Positions 1 through 8,607 of a stretch of DNA of 64,000 bases are shown piece by piece. The notes beneath the pieces were generated by a model, which made no database searches, was not told where the DNA came from, and was given only the letters and a program-made list of their open reading frames with translations. The position numbers and the translations under genes were made by a program. Position 1 is the first letter of the stretch, and the number at the start of each line of letters is the position of its first letter. Source of the DNA: Vibrio sp. J1-1 (GTDB lineage Bacteria; Pseudomonadota; Gammaproteobacteria; Enterobacterales; Vibrionaceae); contig NZ_JAKKCM010000001.1 of the NCBI RefSeq assembly GCF_021728395.1, positions 496,001 to 560,000 of the forward strand, read 5' to 3'.

Positions 1-159
1 GACTCTCTCGTCTCGATCCAGCTTGATATTGAGCAAGCGATTACAGCGGGTGACAACTATAATTTAAAATTAATGCGACCAATTTCGGGTTGCGGTTTAG
101 CGATGTTAAGTGGATTTAAGTATCAGAAGTTTCACAAATATAATGACTGCAACCAATAA
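1..159 (+). CDS. C-terminal end of an unidentified protein (partial)
   Basis: An open frame enters from the left edge and ends with TAA at 157-159, giving about 52 residues with no start codon in the window. The visible tail ends in ...KYQKFHKYNDCNQ and I do not recognise a family. It is followed at 218-245 by a good intrinsic terminator, which supports a real gene ending here. Its position immediately upstream of araC suggests, but does not show, a role in arabinose use. Confidence 0.45.
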   Translation, partial: DSLVSIQLDIEQAITAGDNYNLKLMRPISGCGLAMLSGFKYQKFHKYNDCNQ

Positions 160-217
160 TCATGGCGAAGGGTTATCAAAACGACTACAACAACGCTTCC
201 CACTCTGGTTTACTTTT

Positions 218-245
218 TTGCCGCGCGATTTTGCGGCAATTTTTA
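218..245 (+). terminator. Intrinsic terminator of the upstream partial gene
   Basis: A 7-bp stem TTGCCGC/GCGGCAA with an 8-base loop (225-232) is followed by a T tract at 240-245. It ends the partial gene before araC starts at 268. T residues also precede the stem, so it would also work weakly on the other strand. Confidence 0.6.
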
Positions 246-267
246 ATGCTGTTATACGGAAAATAGA

Positions 268-1104
268 ATGCAAAACGATCCCTTGAAACCTGGATATGAC
301 TTCAATGCTCATTTAGTTGCGGGCTTAACGCCAATCTCAAAAGGCAACGATCTAGACTTTGTTATTGACCGTCCTCATGGGATGAAGGGCTTTATCATCA
401 ATTTGACTGTCAAAGGTCAAGGTACCGTATTCCACGGTGACGAATCCTTTACGGTTAATGAAGGCGATTTACTACTCTTTCCAACGGGTGTACCGCACTA
501 CTACCACCGCTCAGAAGAGGCAGAAGACTGGCATCACCGCTGGATCTATTTTCGCCCTCGCGCCTACTGGATAAACCGTCTTAAGTGGGAAAGTTGTATC
601 AATGGTGTGTTTATCACTAAAGGTGTGCACATTGACGCCCAGGAAAAGCTGGACCTGTTGTTTAAGCAGATTGAAGATCTGAGTAAAAAGGACGAACCAT
701 ACAGCGATGAATTGACGCTAAATTTGCTAGAGCAATTGTTGATTCGCTGCAAAATGAATCAGCCAAACCTGATCAAGAAACTCGTTGATCCGCGAATCAC
801 CAACGTATTGAACTACATGGCCAAGCACCTCAATGAGGATTTCAGCAATGAAACATTAGCCGATCTGGTTTGCTTGTCCCCCTCCAGATTGGGGCATTTA
901 TTCCGCGACGAAGTTGGTATGACGATCATCCAATGGCGTGATGACCAGCGAATCAGTCGAGCGAAACAGTTACTGGTGACATCGAACTATTCCATCAACC
1001 AAATTTCTCGCTTGATTGGCTACTCTGATCCACTCTACTTTTCGCGCGTGTTTAAGAACAAGGCAGGGCTAAGCCCGAAACTCTATCGTGAGAAAGTGAT
1101 GTAA
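268..1104 (+). CDS. araC: L-arabinose-responsive regulator AraC
   Basis: This 278-residue protein matches E. coli AraC closely from its first residues (QNDPL-PGY-FNAHLVAGLTPI, then DF-IDRP-GMKG and WIYFRPRAYW). Residues about 10-165 form the cupin arabinose-binding and dimerisation domain, and about 175-278 the double helix-turn-helix (VCLSPSRLGHLFRDEVGM and SRLIGYSDPLYFSRVFK). It would activate arabinose genes when L-arabinose is bound and repress by looping without it. The convergent operon downstream (galM, GH43 arabinofuranosidase, GPH transporter) is its likely target. The start at 268 agrees with the E. coli N-terminus but lacks a strong ribosome binding site. The araBAD catabolic genes are not in the window. 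Confidence 0.9.
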   Translation: MQNDPLKPGYDFNAHLVAGLTPISKGNDLDFVIDRPHGMKGFIINLTVKGQGTVFHGDESFTVNEGDLLLFPTGVPHYYHRSEEAEDWHHRWIYFRPRAYWINRLKWESCINGVFITKGVHIDAQEKLDLLFKQIEDLSKKDEPYSDELTLNLLEQLLIRCKMNQPNLIKKLVDPRITNVLNYMAKHLNEDFSNETLADLVCLSPSRLGHLFRDEVGMTIIQWRDDQRISRAKQLLVTSNYSINQISRLIGYSDPLYFSRVFKNKAGLSPKLYREKVM

Positions 1105-1142
1105 GTATACCCAAGTACCCTCAAGATGCTTGTGTATACATG

Positions 1143-1170
1143 TCGGGCAGGATTCGCACCTGCCCGAATT
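1143..1170. terminator. Hairpin between convergent araC and galM
   Basis: A 9-bp stem TCGGGCAGG/CCTGCCCGA with a 7-base loop lies in the 78-base gap between the convergent araC and galM stops. The following AATTATTT is only moderately T-rich, so it is probably a weak bidirectional terminator. Confidence 0.5.
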
Positions 1171-1182
1171 ATTTCTGAATAC

Positions 1183-2271
1183 TTACTTATTGTGATTGAT
1201 ATTAAACTGGTAACTGGTTTGATGCTGGTAAAACGACTTTTGAGCAATAAAGCGTCTATTCGCCTCTGGCCATTCAGGGTGGTTCGAGCAATCCGGTAAG
1301 AACTGAGTTTCAAGCGCCAGCCCCTGATAATCCTTATACTCCCCACTACGTGATGGTGTTCCCGCCAAGAAGTTACCGCTGTAAAACTGAATCGCAGGTT
1401 TGTCGGTAAATACAGACATCACCACCTGTTTATCTGAACTTGTCAGACATGCTATGGTGCTTTCGCCATCAACCAACTCTTCAGGCAAGGTAAACGCGTG
1501 GTCATAGCCTTTGGCTAGCTTCTGATCTTCATCCTGGAGCAAGCGGGTACCGATTGCCTGAGCGGTACTAAAATCAAAACTGCTCCCTTGGACAGCTTTC
1601 AGCTCGCCAGTTGGGATGAGATTTTCGTCAGTGGGAAGATATTCCTTCGCAAAAAGTTGCAGCTCATGATCGAGAATAGTGTGGCCCGATTCCGCACCAT
1701 CAAGATTAAAATAGGCGTGGTTGGTCAGGTTGATCGGACAGTCCTGGTCACAGATCGCCGAATATTCAATACATAACTGATTGTTTTCCGTCAGCGTATA
1801 AGCGACTTCAGCGGTCAGATTCCCCGGGAAGCCTTGGTCACCGTCGGGGGACATCAAACAGTAAGTAATGTGTGAATCGCTCTTGTCTTTCACCAACCAG
1901 CGGCGTTTATCAAAGCCTTCAACACCGCCATGGAGGCTGTTGCCATTATTGTTGCGAGTAATGGAATAGGTTTGTCCGTTTAAGTTGAACTGCCCATTGG
2001 CGATGCGGTTGGCGAACCGGCCAATGGTCGCACCTAAAAACGCCGAGTGAGACTGATAATCGCGCAGTGATGTCATGCCGAGCAATACTTCTCGTGGCCC
2101 AGATGAAGTGGGAAGCTGACAACTTAACCAGGTCGCACCAATGTCCATAAAAGTGGCTGTCATGCCGTGATGATTACGTAAGATATGAACCTTGGCAGGC
2201 TCGTCATCAGTGAAAAGATCGCTTTCGATTGCGGATTTGATCGAGTCAGGTGGGATTATGCTATTGGGCAT
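1183..2271 (-). CDS. galM: Aldose 1-epimerase (galactose mutarotase)
   Basis: GalM interconverts alpha and beta anomers of aldoses such as galactose or arabinose in the cytoplasm. The 362-residue product has the family signatures NLTNHAYFNLDG (catalytic His) near the middle, GRFANRIANGQF and NSLHGG in the N-terminal half and the catalytic Glu in GLALETQFLPD near the C-terminus. I start at 2271 (MPNSII) because AAAGGAG sits six bases upstream; an in-frame ATG at 2292 has no such site. It is the last gene of the minus-strand operon after the GH43 gene, so it likely equilibrates the L-arabinose anomers released by that enzyme. Confidence 0.88.
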   Translation of the reverse strand: MPNSIIPPDSIKSAIESDLFTDDEPAKVHILRNHHGMTATFMDIGATWLSCQLPTSSGPREVLLGMTSLRDYQSHSAFLGATIGRFANRIANGQFNLNGQTYSITRNNNGNSLHGGVEGFDKRRWLVKDKSDSHITYCLMSPDGDQGFPGNLTAEVAYTLTENNQLCIEYSAICDQDCPINLTNHAYFNLDGAESGHTILDHELQLFAKEYLPTDENLIPTGELKAVQGSSFDFSTAQAIGTRLLQDEDQKLAKGYDHAFTLPEELVDGESTIACLTSSDKQVVMSVFTDKPAIQFYSGNFLAGTPSRSGEYKDYQGLALETQFLPDCSNHPEWPEANRRFIAQKSFYQHQTSYQFNINHNK

Positions 2272-2291
2272 AGGGGCTCCTTTCAAAAACA

Positions 2292-2316
2292 CAGTACCTG
2301 CAAAGCGCAGGTACTG
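2292..2316 (-). promoter_or_regulatory. Intercistronic hairpin between GH43 gene and galM
   Basis: A perfect 10-bp stem CAGTACCTGC/GCAGGTACTG with a 5-base loop lies in the 56-base gap between the two genes, just upstream of the galM ribosome binding site. On the minus strand it is followed by TGTTTTTG. It may act as a partial terminator or an mRNA-stabilising element setting GH43:galM ratios. Confidence 0.5.
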
Positions 2317-2327
2317 AGATAATAGGA

Positions 2328-3266
2328 TTAGATCGCTTCGCCAAAGACTGGAAAACCGTCTTTCCAGATAAGGCGTTTGATGCGAGTGTGGCGGTTAGGG
2401 TCCCAAAGTGGGTCGCCCTCAATTTCGGTGTAATCACGTGCGTGATAAACCAACAAGTCATGGCCTTCTTCATCAACGGTAAAGCTGTTGTGGCCAGGCC
2501 CGTAGACCTTTTTCTCCCAGTTAGTTTTAAATACTGGCTGCTTGGCTTTCACCCAGCTTTTCGGGTCAAGCAAGTCACTGTCTTCATCCGCGTATAGCAG
2601 CCCCATACAGTAGTTTTCATCGGTCGCACTGGCAGAGTAAGTCATCCAGAACTTACCATGACGGTGGATAACCGATGGCCCTTCGTTAACCCAAAAGCCG
2701 ATCTGTTCCCACTCAAACTCTGGAATGGTCAGACACTGTGGTGCGGTGCGCAGCTTAGTTGGCGTTTCTAATTCCGCGATGTACAAGTTGGAGTTGCCAC
2801 CGATATTGTTGTCTTTTTGCGCCCAAACGTAGTAATTAACGCCGTTGTGACTGAATGAGGTCGCATCCAGACAAAATGTATCCATTCCGGTATCGATTTG
2901 CCCTTCAAACGTCCATTCCGGAGTGATCGGATTCGGGTTCGAATTAGAAATCGCGTACATTCGGTGCTGGAACAAACCGTCCACGATTTCTCGTGACGGT
3001 GCCGCTGCAAAGTAGACGTACCAAGCGTTGTCGATAAAATGCAGCTCCGGCGCCCAGATTAGGTCACTGTATGGGCCTGTATCAGGCTTGTACCATGCGT
3101 TTATCAACTCGCTAGTGGTGTCGAGCTCAGCGATGGTCTTTGCTCGACGAATCTCAATTCGATCATATTCCGGTACCGAAGCGGTAAAATAGTAGTAGCC
3201 GTCCGTGTGTTTATAGATGTGCGGGTCGGCGCGCTGTTCGATAATGGGATTGACGAAATCGGTCAT
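2328..3266 (-). CDS. Glycoside hydrolase family 43 (alpha-L-arabinofuranosidase type)
   Basis: GH43 enzymes are five-bladed beta-propellers that release L-arabinose or xylose from oligosaccharides by inversion. The 312-residue protein shows the N-terminal base motif RADPHIYKHTDGYYY (Asp), WAPELHF, and the acid motif WVNEGPSVI (Glu). No signal peptide is present, so it acts on imported oligosaccharides in the cytoplasm. The neighbouring transporter and mutarotase and the facing AraC point to arabino-oligosaccharide use, exo-alpha-1,5-arabinofuranosidase being the most likely activity; beta-xylosidase is the alternative. It starts 10 bases after the transporter stop, so the two are cotranscribed. 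Confidence 0.8.
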   Translation of the reverse strand: MTDFVNPIIEQRADPHIYKHTDGYYYFTASVPEYDRIEIRRAKTIAELDTTSELINAWYKPDTGPYSDLIWAPELHFIDNAWYVYFAAAPSREIVDGLFQHRMYAISNSNPNPITPEWTFEGQIDTGMDTFCLDATSFSHNGVNYYVWAQKDNNIGGNSNLYIAELETPTKLRTAPQCLTIPEFEWEQIGFWVNEGPSVIHRHGKFWMTYSASATDENYCMGLLYADEDSDLLDPKSWVKAKQPVFKTNWEKKVYGPGHNSFTVDEEGHDLLVYHARDYTEIEGDPLWDPNRHTRIKRLIWKDGFPVFGEAI

Positions 3267-3276
3267 ACTGCTTCCC

Positions 3277-4671
3277 TTAATTTGCGTAATTTGATTGAGG
3301 TTTTGAAGATTGAACGTCGCTTAGGTTTTTCTCTTCTTCCAGGATGTTCGTTGCTGTCATCGACTGGTAGTACTTGTCGGTCACTTTGTATTTGAACATC
3401 AGTGAGCCCATCAAGAAATGGAACAAGCCAGGAATAACCGTCAGCATTAGTGCGATACCAGTGAGAGCGTAGTCTGACTGCGCTTCATTCGGCACGTAGT
3501 TAAAGAATGTCAGTAACCAACCGACTACCGCACCACCGATACCCATGCCTAGCTTCTGGCTAAATGAGATACCGCCAAACGCAAGTCCAGACACACGCTG
3601 ACCGGTTTTGTATGCGCCGTAATCCACAGCTTCTGCAATCGCTGACCAGAAGACTGGAGCGTGTAAATCCACCACAAACGACACTAAGAAGTACAACACG
3701 AATGCCAGTGCCAAGTCATCACGACCAACGAACACGTACAGCATCGCGCTCAGTATCAGAACCGCAACTTGGCTGTAGCGGAACAGTTTAATTTTACAAT
3801 ACGTCTTAGTAATCCAAGTTGACGCAACCATTGCCAGAATCGCTGCTCCTACACCCGTTGCAAGAAACGCTGAAATCGTGCCGGCGTCACCACCAAGGTA
3901 GTACTTGGCGTAATAAGCTGCAACGGAACCACGGATTACATAGCCAATGGTGCCCGTTACACATACCGCGCACAGTACTAGCCATTGATCGTTTTTCATC
4001 AGCAGTTTGACTTGGTCTTTAAACGACTTCTTATCGACCACGTGTTCAATACGCTCTTTAGTGGTCGCGAAACAGAACAAGAATAGCAACGTGCCCATTA
4101 GTCCCATTAAACCCATCGAGTACTGGTAACCCAATTGGATATTGTCTTGACCCCAAGCGGCTGACATCTGCGGTACGATGATGGTGACAAGAAACGCTGC
4201 GATTTTGGCGAAGAATAAACGATAGCCGTTGGCAGACAAACGCTCTTTCGGGTCATCGGTCAGCACACTGATTAATGAGATGTACGGAATCGTCACAGCA
4301 GTAAACATGATTGTGACAAAGATGTACGTCGCGTAAGCATAAATCAGCTTGGTGTTGTAATCACCGTCAGGTGTGCTGAAAGCGAGGTAAACGGAGATAC
4401 CGAAAGGGACCGCCAGAAAGAGTAGATATTGGCGATAACGCCCCCAACGCGAGGTAAACTTATCGGTAATCATACCCATCACCGGGTCGGTTACCGCGTC
4501 GATTAATCGAACCACGATAAATAGCATCGCTAAATCTTCTGGTTTGATGCCAAAAATATCCGTATAGAAGAATGTAATGATTAACATCATTGATGAAATC
4601 ACCACGTTGACTGCCATGTCGCCAGCACCAAAGCCGACTTTCTCAAGGACAGGTAATTTATATTTATACAT
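3277..4671 (-). CDS. GPH-family sugar:cation symporter (MelB/XynB type)
   Basis: A 464-residue 12-segment membrane protein of the glycoside-pentoside-hexuronide family. Family hallmarks are the N-terminal KVGFGAGDMAVN motif, the conserved RLIDAVTDPVMGMITDKF loop and SRWGRYRQY. It would import a glycoside, presumably an arabinose-containing oligosaccharide, with Na+ or H+. It is the first gene of the operon with GH43 and galM. The cytoplasmic C-terminal tail is hydrophilic. Substrate is inferred only from neighbours. Confidence 0.8.
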   Translation of the reverse strand: MYKYKLPVLEKVGFGAGDMAVNVVISSMMLIITFFYTDIFGIKPEDLAMLFIVVRLIDAVTDPVMGMITDKFTSRWGRYRQYLLFLAVPFGISVYLAFSTPDGDYNTKLIYAYATYIFVTIMFTAVTIPYISLISVLTDDPKERLSANGYRLFFAKIAAFLVTIIVPQMSAAWGQDNIQLGYQYSMGLMGLMGTLLFLFCFATTKERIEHVVDKKSFKDQVKLLMKNDQWLVLCAVCVTGTIGYVIRGSVAAYYAKYYLGGDAGTISAFLATGVGAAILAMVASTWITKTYCKIKLFRYSQVAVLILSAMLYVFVGRDDLALAFVLYFLVSFVVDLHAPVFWSAIAEAVDYGAYKTGQRVSGLAFGGISFSQKLGMGIGGAVVGWLLTFFNYVPNEAQSDYALTGIALMLTVIPGLFHFLMGSLMFKYKVTDKYYQSMTATNILEEEKNLSDVQSSKPQSNYAN

Positions 4672-4712
4672 AGGGACGAATCCATTGTTTTCACGATGAC
4701 AAAGATACTAAC

Positions 4713-4751
4713 TAGGAATCAGGAGGCTGGCTGTTAGGAATCTCATAGATA
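4713..4751 (-). promoter_or_regulatory. Candidate AraC I1-I2 half-sites upstream of the arabinoside operon
   Basis: On the minus strand GATTCCTA occurs twice as a direct repeat 22 bp apart (4720-4713 and 4742-4735), embedded in 17-base blocks resembling the E. coli araI half-site (TAGC...TCCATA): TATCTATGAGATTCCTA and CAGCCTCCTGATTCCTA. They lie 42-80 bases upstream of the transporter start, where AraC would contact polymerase. E. coli araI half-sites repeat every 21 bp, so 22 is close but not identical. This is inference from spacing and similarity. Confidence 0.45.
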
Positions 4752-4962
4752 AATAGTGATAGCGGTTTTGTACATGCCTTCAGCCAATCTGTTTATGTGA
4801 AAGGATGGCAAAAAAAAGGCTAGGACTAATGAAATACGGTTTGATAACAGCATTTCAACCTTATAGAAAACAATCATCAATATATTGAAGTAACGTTATC
4901 TTGAACACTGCACAGACACTGACTACAATGACGCACTTTCTTTACGGAATCCAGGTCAAAAA

Positions 4963-5208
4963 ATGAACGACACAACTAAACCAGCTCTACCAGATCGCCT
5001 TGCCGGCAACCCACGTAGCCCATTCTTTGTTAAAGAGTGCTTTGATCACCAAATCGGTATCCGTTTCAACGGAAAAGAGCGTGCTGACGTCGAAGAATAC
5101 TGCGTTAGCGAAGGCTGGGTAAAAATCGCGTCTCCAAAAGCAAAAGACCGTTTCGGTAACCCAATGCTGATCAAACTGAAAGGCGAAGTTGAAGCGTACT
5201 ACGTGTAA
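4963..5208 (+). CDS. DUF3297 family small protein
   Basis: An 81-residue soluble protein matching the DUF3297 family (LPDRLAGNPRSPFFV at the N-terminus, HDIGIRFNGKER-like core, GNPMLIKLKGEVEAYY at the end). Function is unknown in the family. It is a monocistronic gene with its own intrinsic terminator at 5235-5260. Codon use looks highly adapted (many AAA, GGT, CGT), suggesting strong expression. Confidence 0.8.
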   Translation: MNDTTKPALPDRLAGNPRSPFFVKECFDHQIGIRFNGKERADVEEYCVSEGWVKIASPKAKDRFGNPMLIKLKGEVEAYYV

Positions 5209-5234
5209 GCTTTAATGCTGAATCCAACGCAAAA

Positions 5235-5260
5235 GCTCGAGCCTTGCTCGGGCTTTTTTT
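5235..5260 (+). terminator. Intrinsic terminator after the DUF3297 gene
   Basis: A 7-bp stem GCTCGAG/CTCGGGC with one G-T pair and a 5-base loop is followed by seven T residues. Confidence 0.75.
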
Positions 5261-5426
5261 GTGTCTGCTATCTCACCACACCACTCATCCATTCCCTTCT
5301 CTTTTGAGTACAAGTTGTCAGGAAGTCGACGTTAATCGCTATCTTCTTCAGTTTGTTGTCTAAAATCTTATAGATACAAAACCGCCAAAAGAAACGACAT
5401 AATTTGTTGGATTTAAGGAAGAGGAA

Positions 5427-6131
5427 ATGGAAAGCCCACTTGTCACTCTTAAAAGTGCGAACAAAAGCTTTGTTGATGGTAAAGAAACACACTGCGTTTT
5501 GGAAAATGTCGACTTCACTCTGACAAACGGAGCGAGCGTGGCATTAACGGGGGCAAGTGGCAGCGGTAAAAGTACCTTGCTCAATGTCATTGCGGGTTTT
5601 GAACCTCTATCAAGTGGTGAATTATGGTTGGATGGAGAGGACACGACCGCTTGGAAAGATCCACAATGGAGCCGTTTTCGACACCAAAACCTTGGCGTTA
5701 TCTTCCAACAATTCAACCTGTTAACCCCACTTAACGTTAAACAAAACATTGCCTTTCCACTAAATTTGAACCAACTAAGATGGAACGAATGGTGTGACTA
5801 TTTGGTGGAATCTTTAAGCATCAGTGAGCTACTCGACAGGCATGTATCGGCGCTTTCTGGTGGTCAACAGCAGCGTGTGGCGATAGCCCGAGCGTTGGCC
5901 CACAAACCCAAACTCTTACTCGCTGACGAACCTACTGGTAATCTCGACCAAAAAGCCGGCTTAGAGGTCATGAGACTGCTGAGTGACATTACCACCCACG
6001 GTAAAACCGCAGTGATATTAGTGACTCACAGCCCTGAATGTGCTGACTTTATGCAGACTCAGCTACGCTTGAAAAATGGCCACGTTGCCCTTAAGCAGCA
6101 AAACCACGAGCCACGCTATGAAGCAAACTAG
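5427..6131 (+). CDS. ABC transporter ATPase, LolD/AttE type
   Basis: The 234-residue protein is a complete MacB/LolD-class nucleotide-binding subunit: Walker A GASGSGKST (about residue 40), Q-loop FQQFNLL, signature LSGGQQQRVAIARAL, Walker B LLLADEPTGNLD and H-loop VTHSPECA. It powers the FtsX-type permease encoded next, whose start overlaps this stop by 14 bases. The following lipoprotein completes an AttEFGH-like cluster, so the complex is probably a mechanotransmission or lipoprotein-handling transporter of the cell envelope and not an importer. Confidence 0.85.
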   Translation: MESPLVTLKSANKSFVDGKETHCVLENVDFTLTNGASVALTGASGSGKSTLLNVIAGFEPLSSGELWLDGEDTTAWKDPQWSRFRHQNLGVIFQQFNLLTPLNVKQNIAFPLNLNQLRWNEWCDYLVESLSISELLDRHVSALSGGQQQRVAIARALAHKPKLLLADEPTGNLDQKAGLEVMRLLSDITTHGKTAVILVTHSPECADFMQTQLRLKNGHVALKQQNHEPRYEAN

Positions 6132-8607
6132 GTTTACGCACACCAAACTCGCACTTTACTTGTTTGCCGCTCATTATCGGCAGGCGCCACTGCAAGCCGC
6201 CGCCATACTGATTGGTATCGTGCTAGCCGTGACCCTCTTTGTCGCAGTGCAGGCCATCAACCTCAATGCCAAGCGCAGCTATGCAGAATCCACTGAGCAG
6301 CTTAGTGCTCAGGCACAAAACCTGATTATTCCACCAGCAGGTCAACGCTATTTACCCGAATCGCTCTATTTCTCACTAAGGCAGCAGGGTTTAAGTGACT
6401 CACTGCCTGTGATTGAAGGTAAAGTCAGGGATGAACAAGGCCGTCGGTGGTCAGTACAAGGAAGTGAGCTCATTGCGGCGATCACCTCTGGAACACGTTA
6501 CTCCTCCGACTCTAGTAACGAACACGATGTTTCCCTATTTGACAACGCACTGCCACTGCCCCGGCTATTGGCTGGCGAACCCATTGTGATGATGAGTCAA
6601 TCCCAACACCAAAGTCTAGGTGCCTTGGATGTCATGACTCTGGATGAAGTAAAAACCAACGTGGTTGTGCTGCCGGATGAATGGCAATTGGGAAGTCGAA
6701 TGTTGATGGATATTGGCTTCGCCCAGCAATTACTCAATAAATCAGGACAACTGAGCTATATCGCCGTTTTCAGTACTGAAGGCAATGAACTCACTAAATG
6801 GCAAAGCCTAGTCGGAGAACAAGGACAATGGGTGGCCAACACCCAAAGCTCCGATCTCGGCTCGCTGACAGACAGCTTCCACCTTAATCTTACTGCGATG
6901 AGTTTGTTGGCATTTTTAGTCGGTCTGTTTATCGCCTATAACGGCGTGAAGTACAGCTTACTCAAACGTAATCGACTGTTAGTACAAATGCAGCAAGCTG
7001 GGATCGCTCCGATAAACGTGTTCTCTGCACTGTTAGTTGAATTGACGATTCTGGTGATGTTTGGCGCTTCACTTGGGTTCGTCCTCGGTATGCAATTAAG
7101 CCATTGGTTACATCCAACCGTTGCCCTGACGCTTGAGCAACTCTATGGTGCAACTCTACTCCCCGGCATCTGGCAGTGGCAATGGTGGGCTCAGGCTCTG
7201 TTGCTGACTTTAGCTGCGACTTTGCTCGCGTGCTGGCAGCACTTTAAACAGCGAGTCCATCAGCCACTTTCGTCTCATGGTGGTCTTTATCAAGCACCAG
7301 AAACGTCCAACCAGAATCAACTGTTCATTCTCGGCATAGTGCTCACCGCGCTATCTCTGGCGGGGTTATGGCTGAGTGAGCATCATCGCTTCACCATGGC
7401 ATGGCTTGGTGTGTTCGTGGTTTCAATCCCTTTGTATTTACCGAAAACGCTCAGCGTATTAGCCCATTGGATCGAGCAACGAGCCACATCTGGTTTAGTA
7501 CAATATCTTTTTGCTGAACTGCGTGAGCTGATTTCTCCACTCTCCCTTGCCATGATGGCGTTGCTGCTCGCCGTGACCGCCAATATCGGTATGAACAATT
7601 TGGTCGGCAGCTTTGAATCCACCTTAAAGCAATGGCTAGAGCAAAGGCTACATGCGGATATTTACGTAAGCCCATCACAAGGTGAAATTGCGAATGTTGA
7701 GCATGCGCTGGAACAGTTCGACAACGTCGAGAAGGTTTATAAGCAGTATTATGTCGATGATAACCTCCAGGGATTACCTATCCGGCTTGGAACCAAAGAC
7801 AAAGACACTTTAGAACAAACCATGGTGTTCAAGTCTCGTGTTGCTGAGTTCTGGCCGCGCTTCTACCATGGAGAGTTGGTTGCGATCAGTGAACCAACCG
7901 CCGTAAAACTTTGTTTATCCCTTGGCAGTTCACTGAAGCTCGACGCACTGCAAGACAAGACGCTGATCGTCGGCGCCATTTTCTACGACTACGGCGCACC
8001 CAATGGTGAAGTATTACTCGCGCCGATATTGTGGCGGGAGAGCAGTTTTACTGACTTGCCAACTAGCCTTGGAATCAAAGTCTCTGGCGACAAAAAAACC
8101 ATGTACGAGCAACTGCAACAGCAACTTAATCTGCATCCAAGTCAGCTCTACGATCAGGCACACATTAAATCGGTCGCACTGGAGATTTTTTCACAAACCT
8201 TTGCTATCACACGTGCACTCAATGGCGTGACCTTAATGGTGGCTGTGATTGGATTGTTCAGCGCTTGCTTTATGTTGCTTGATGCACGCAAAGCCGCCAT
8301 TGCACGCTTGTATGCACTTGGCGTGAGTCGCCGAAAGTTAATGACTATGGTGGTTGGGCAAATCGTCGCTTTGGTCAGTTTCACTCTGGTTATCGCTTTA
8401 CCACTTGGCGCGATGGTCGGCTATGTACTCACTGACATCGTCACCTTACGCGCTTTCGGCTGGAGCCTGAACTACCTATGGAGTTGGAGTGATGCACTCA
8501 GTATCTGCGCCATCACCATTTTAGTCGCAGTGATAGCGACTTTAATCCCACTGTGGCGCTTGGTGAGCAAACCTGTGGTATCCAGCTTACAGAGTGAGGT
8601 ACTGTGA
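6118..8607 (+). CDS. FtsX-type ABC permease (AttF-AttG-like, double length)
   Basis: An 829-residue membrane protein with the two-copy layout of AttFG-type or YbbP-type permeases: an N-terminal segment, a periplasmic domain (about 50-250), three membrane segments (about 255-370), a linker, two further segments, a second periplasmic domain (about 490-680) and a final FtsX core of three segments (about 690-825). I start at the ATG at 6118 inside the ATPase gene, a typical coupled overlap, in preference to the in-frame ATG at 6076. Its stop overlaps the next ATG (TGATG), so all three proteins are coupled in translation. Confidence 0.82.
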   Translation: MKQTRFTHTKLALYLFAAHYRQAPLQAAAILIGIVLAVTLFVAVQAINLNAKRSYAESTEQLSAQAQNLIIPPAGQRYLPESLYFSLRQQGLSDSLPVIEGKVRDEQGRRWSVQGSELIAAITSGTRYSSDSSNEHDVSLFDNALPLPRLLAGEPIVMMSQSQHQSLGALDVMTLDEVKTNVVVLPDEWQLGSRMLMDIGFAQQLLNKSGQLSYIAVFSTEGNELTKWQSLVGEQGQWVANTQSSDLGSLTDSFHLNLTAMSLLAFLVGLFIAYNGVKYSLLKRNRLLVQMQQAGIAPINVFSALLVELTILVMFGASLGFVLGMQLSHWLHPTVALTLEQLYGATLLPGIWQWQWWAQALLLTLAATLLACWQHFKQRVHQPLSSHGGLYQAPETSNQNQLFILGIVLTALSLAGLWLSEHHRFTMAWLGVFVVSIPLYLPKTLSVLAHWIEQRATSGLVQYLFAELRELISPLSLAMMALLLAVTANIGMNNLVGSFESTLKQWLEQRLHADIYVSPSQGEIANVEHALEQFDNVEKVYKQYYVDDNLQGLPIRLGTKDKDTLEQTMVFKSRVAEFWPRFYHGELVAISEPTAVKLCLSLGSSLKLDALQDKTLIVGAIFYDYGAPNGEVLLAPILWRESSFTDLPTSLGIKVSGDKKTMYEQLQQQLNLHPSQLYDQAHIKSVALEIFSQTFAITRALNGVTLMVAVIGLFSACFMLLDARKAAIARLYALGVSRRKLMTMVVGQIVALVSFTLVIALPLGAMVGYVLTDIVTLRAFGWSLNYLWSWSDALSICAITILVAVIATLIPLWRLVSKPVVSSLQSEVL

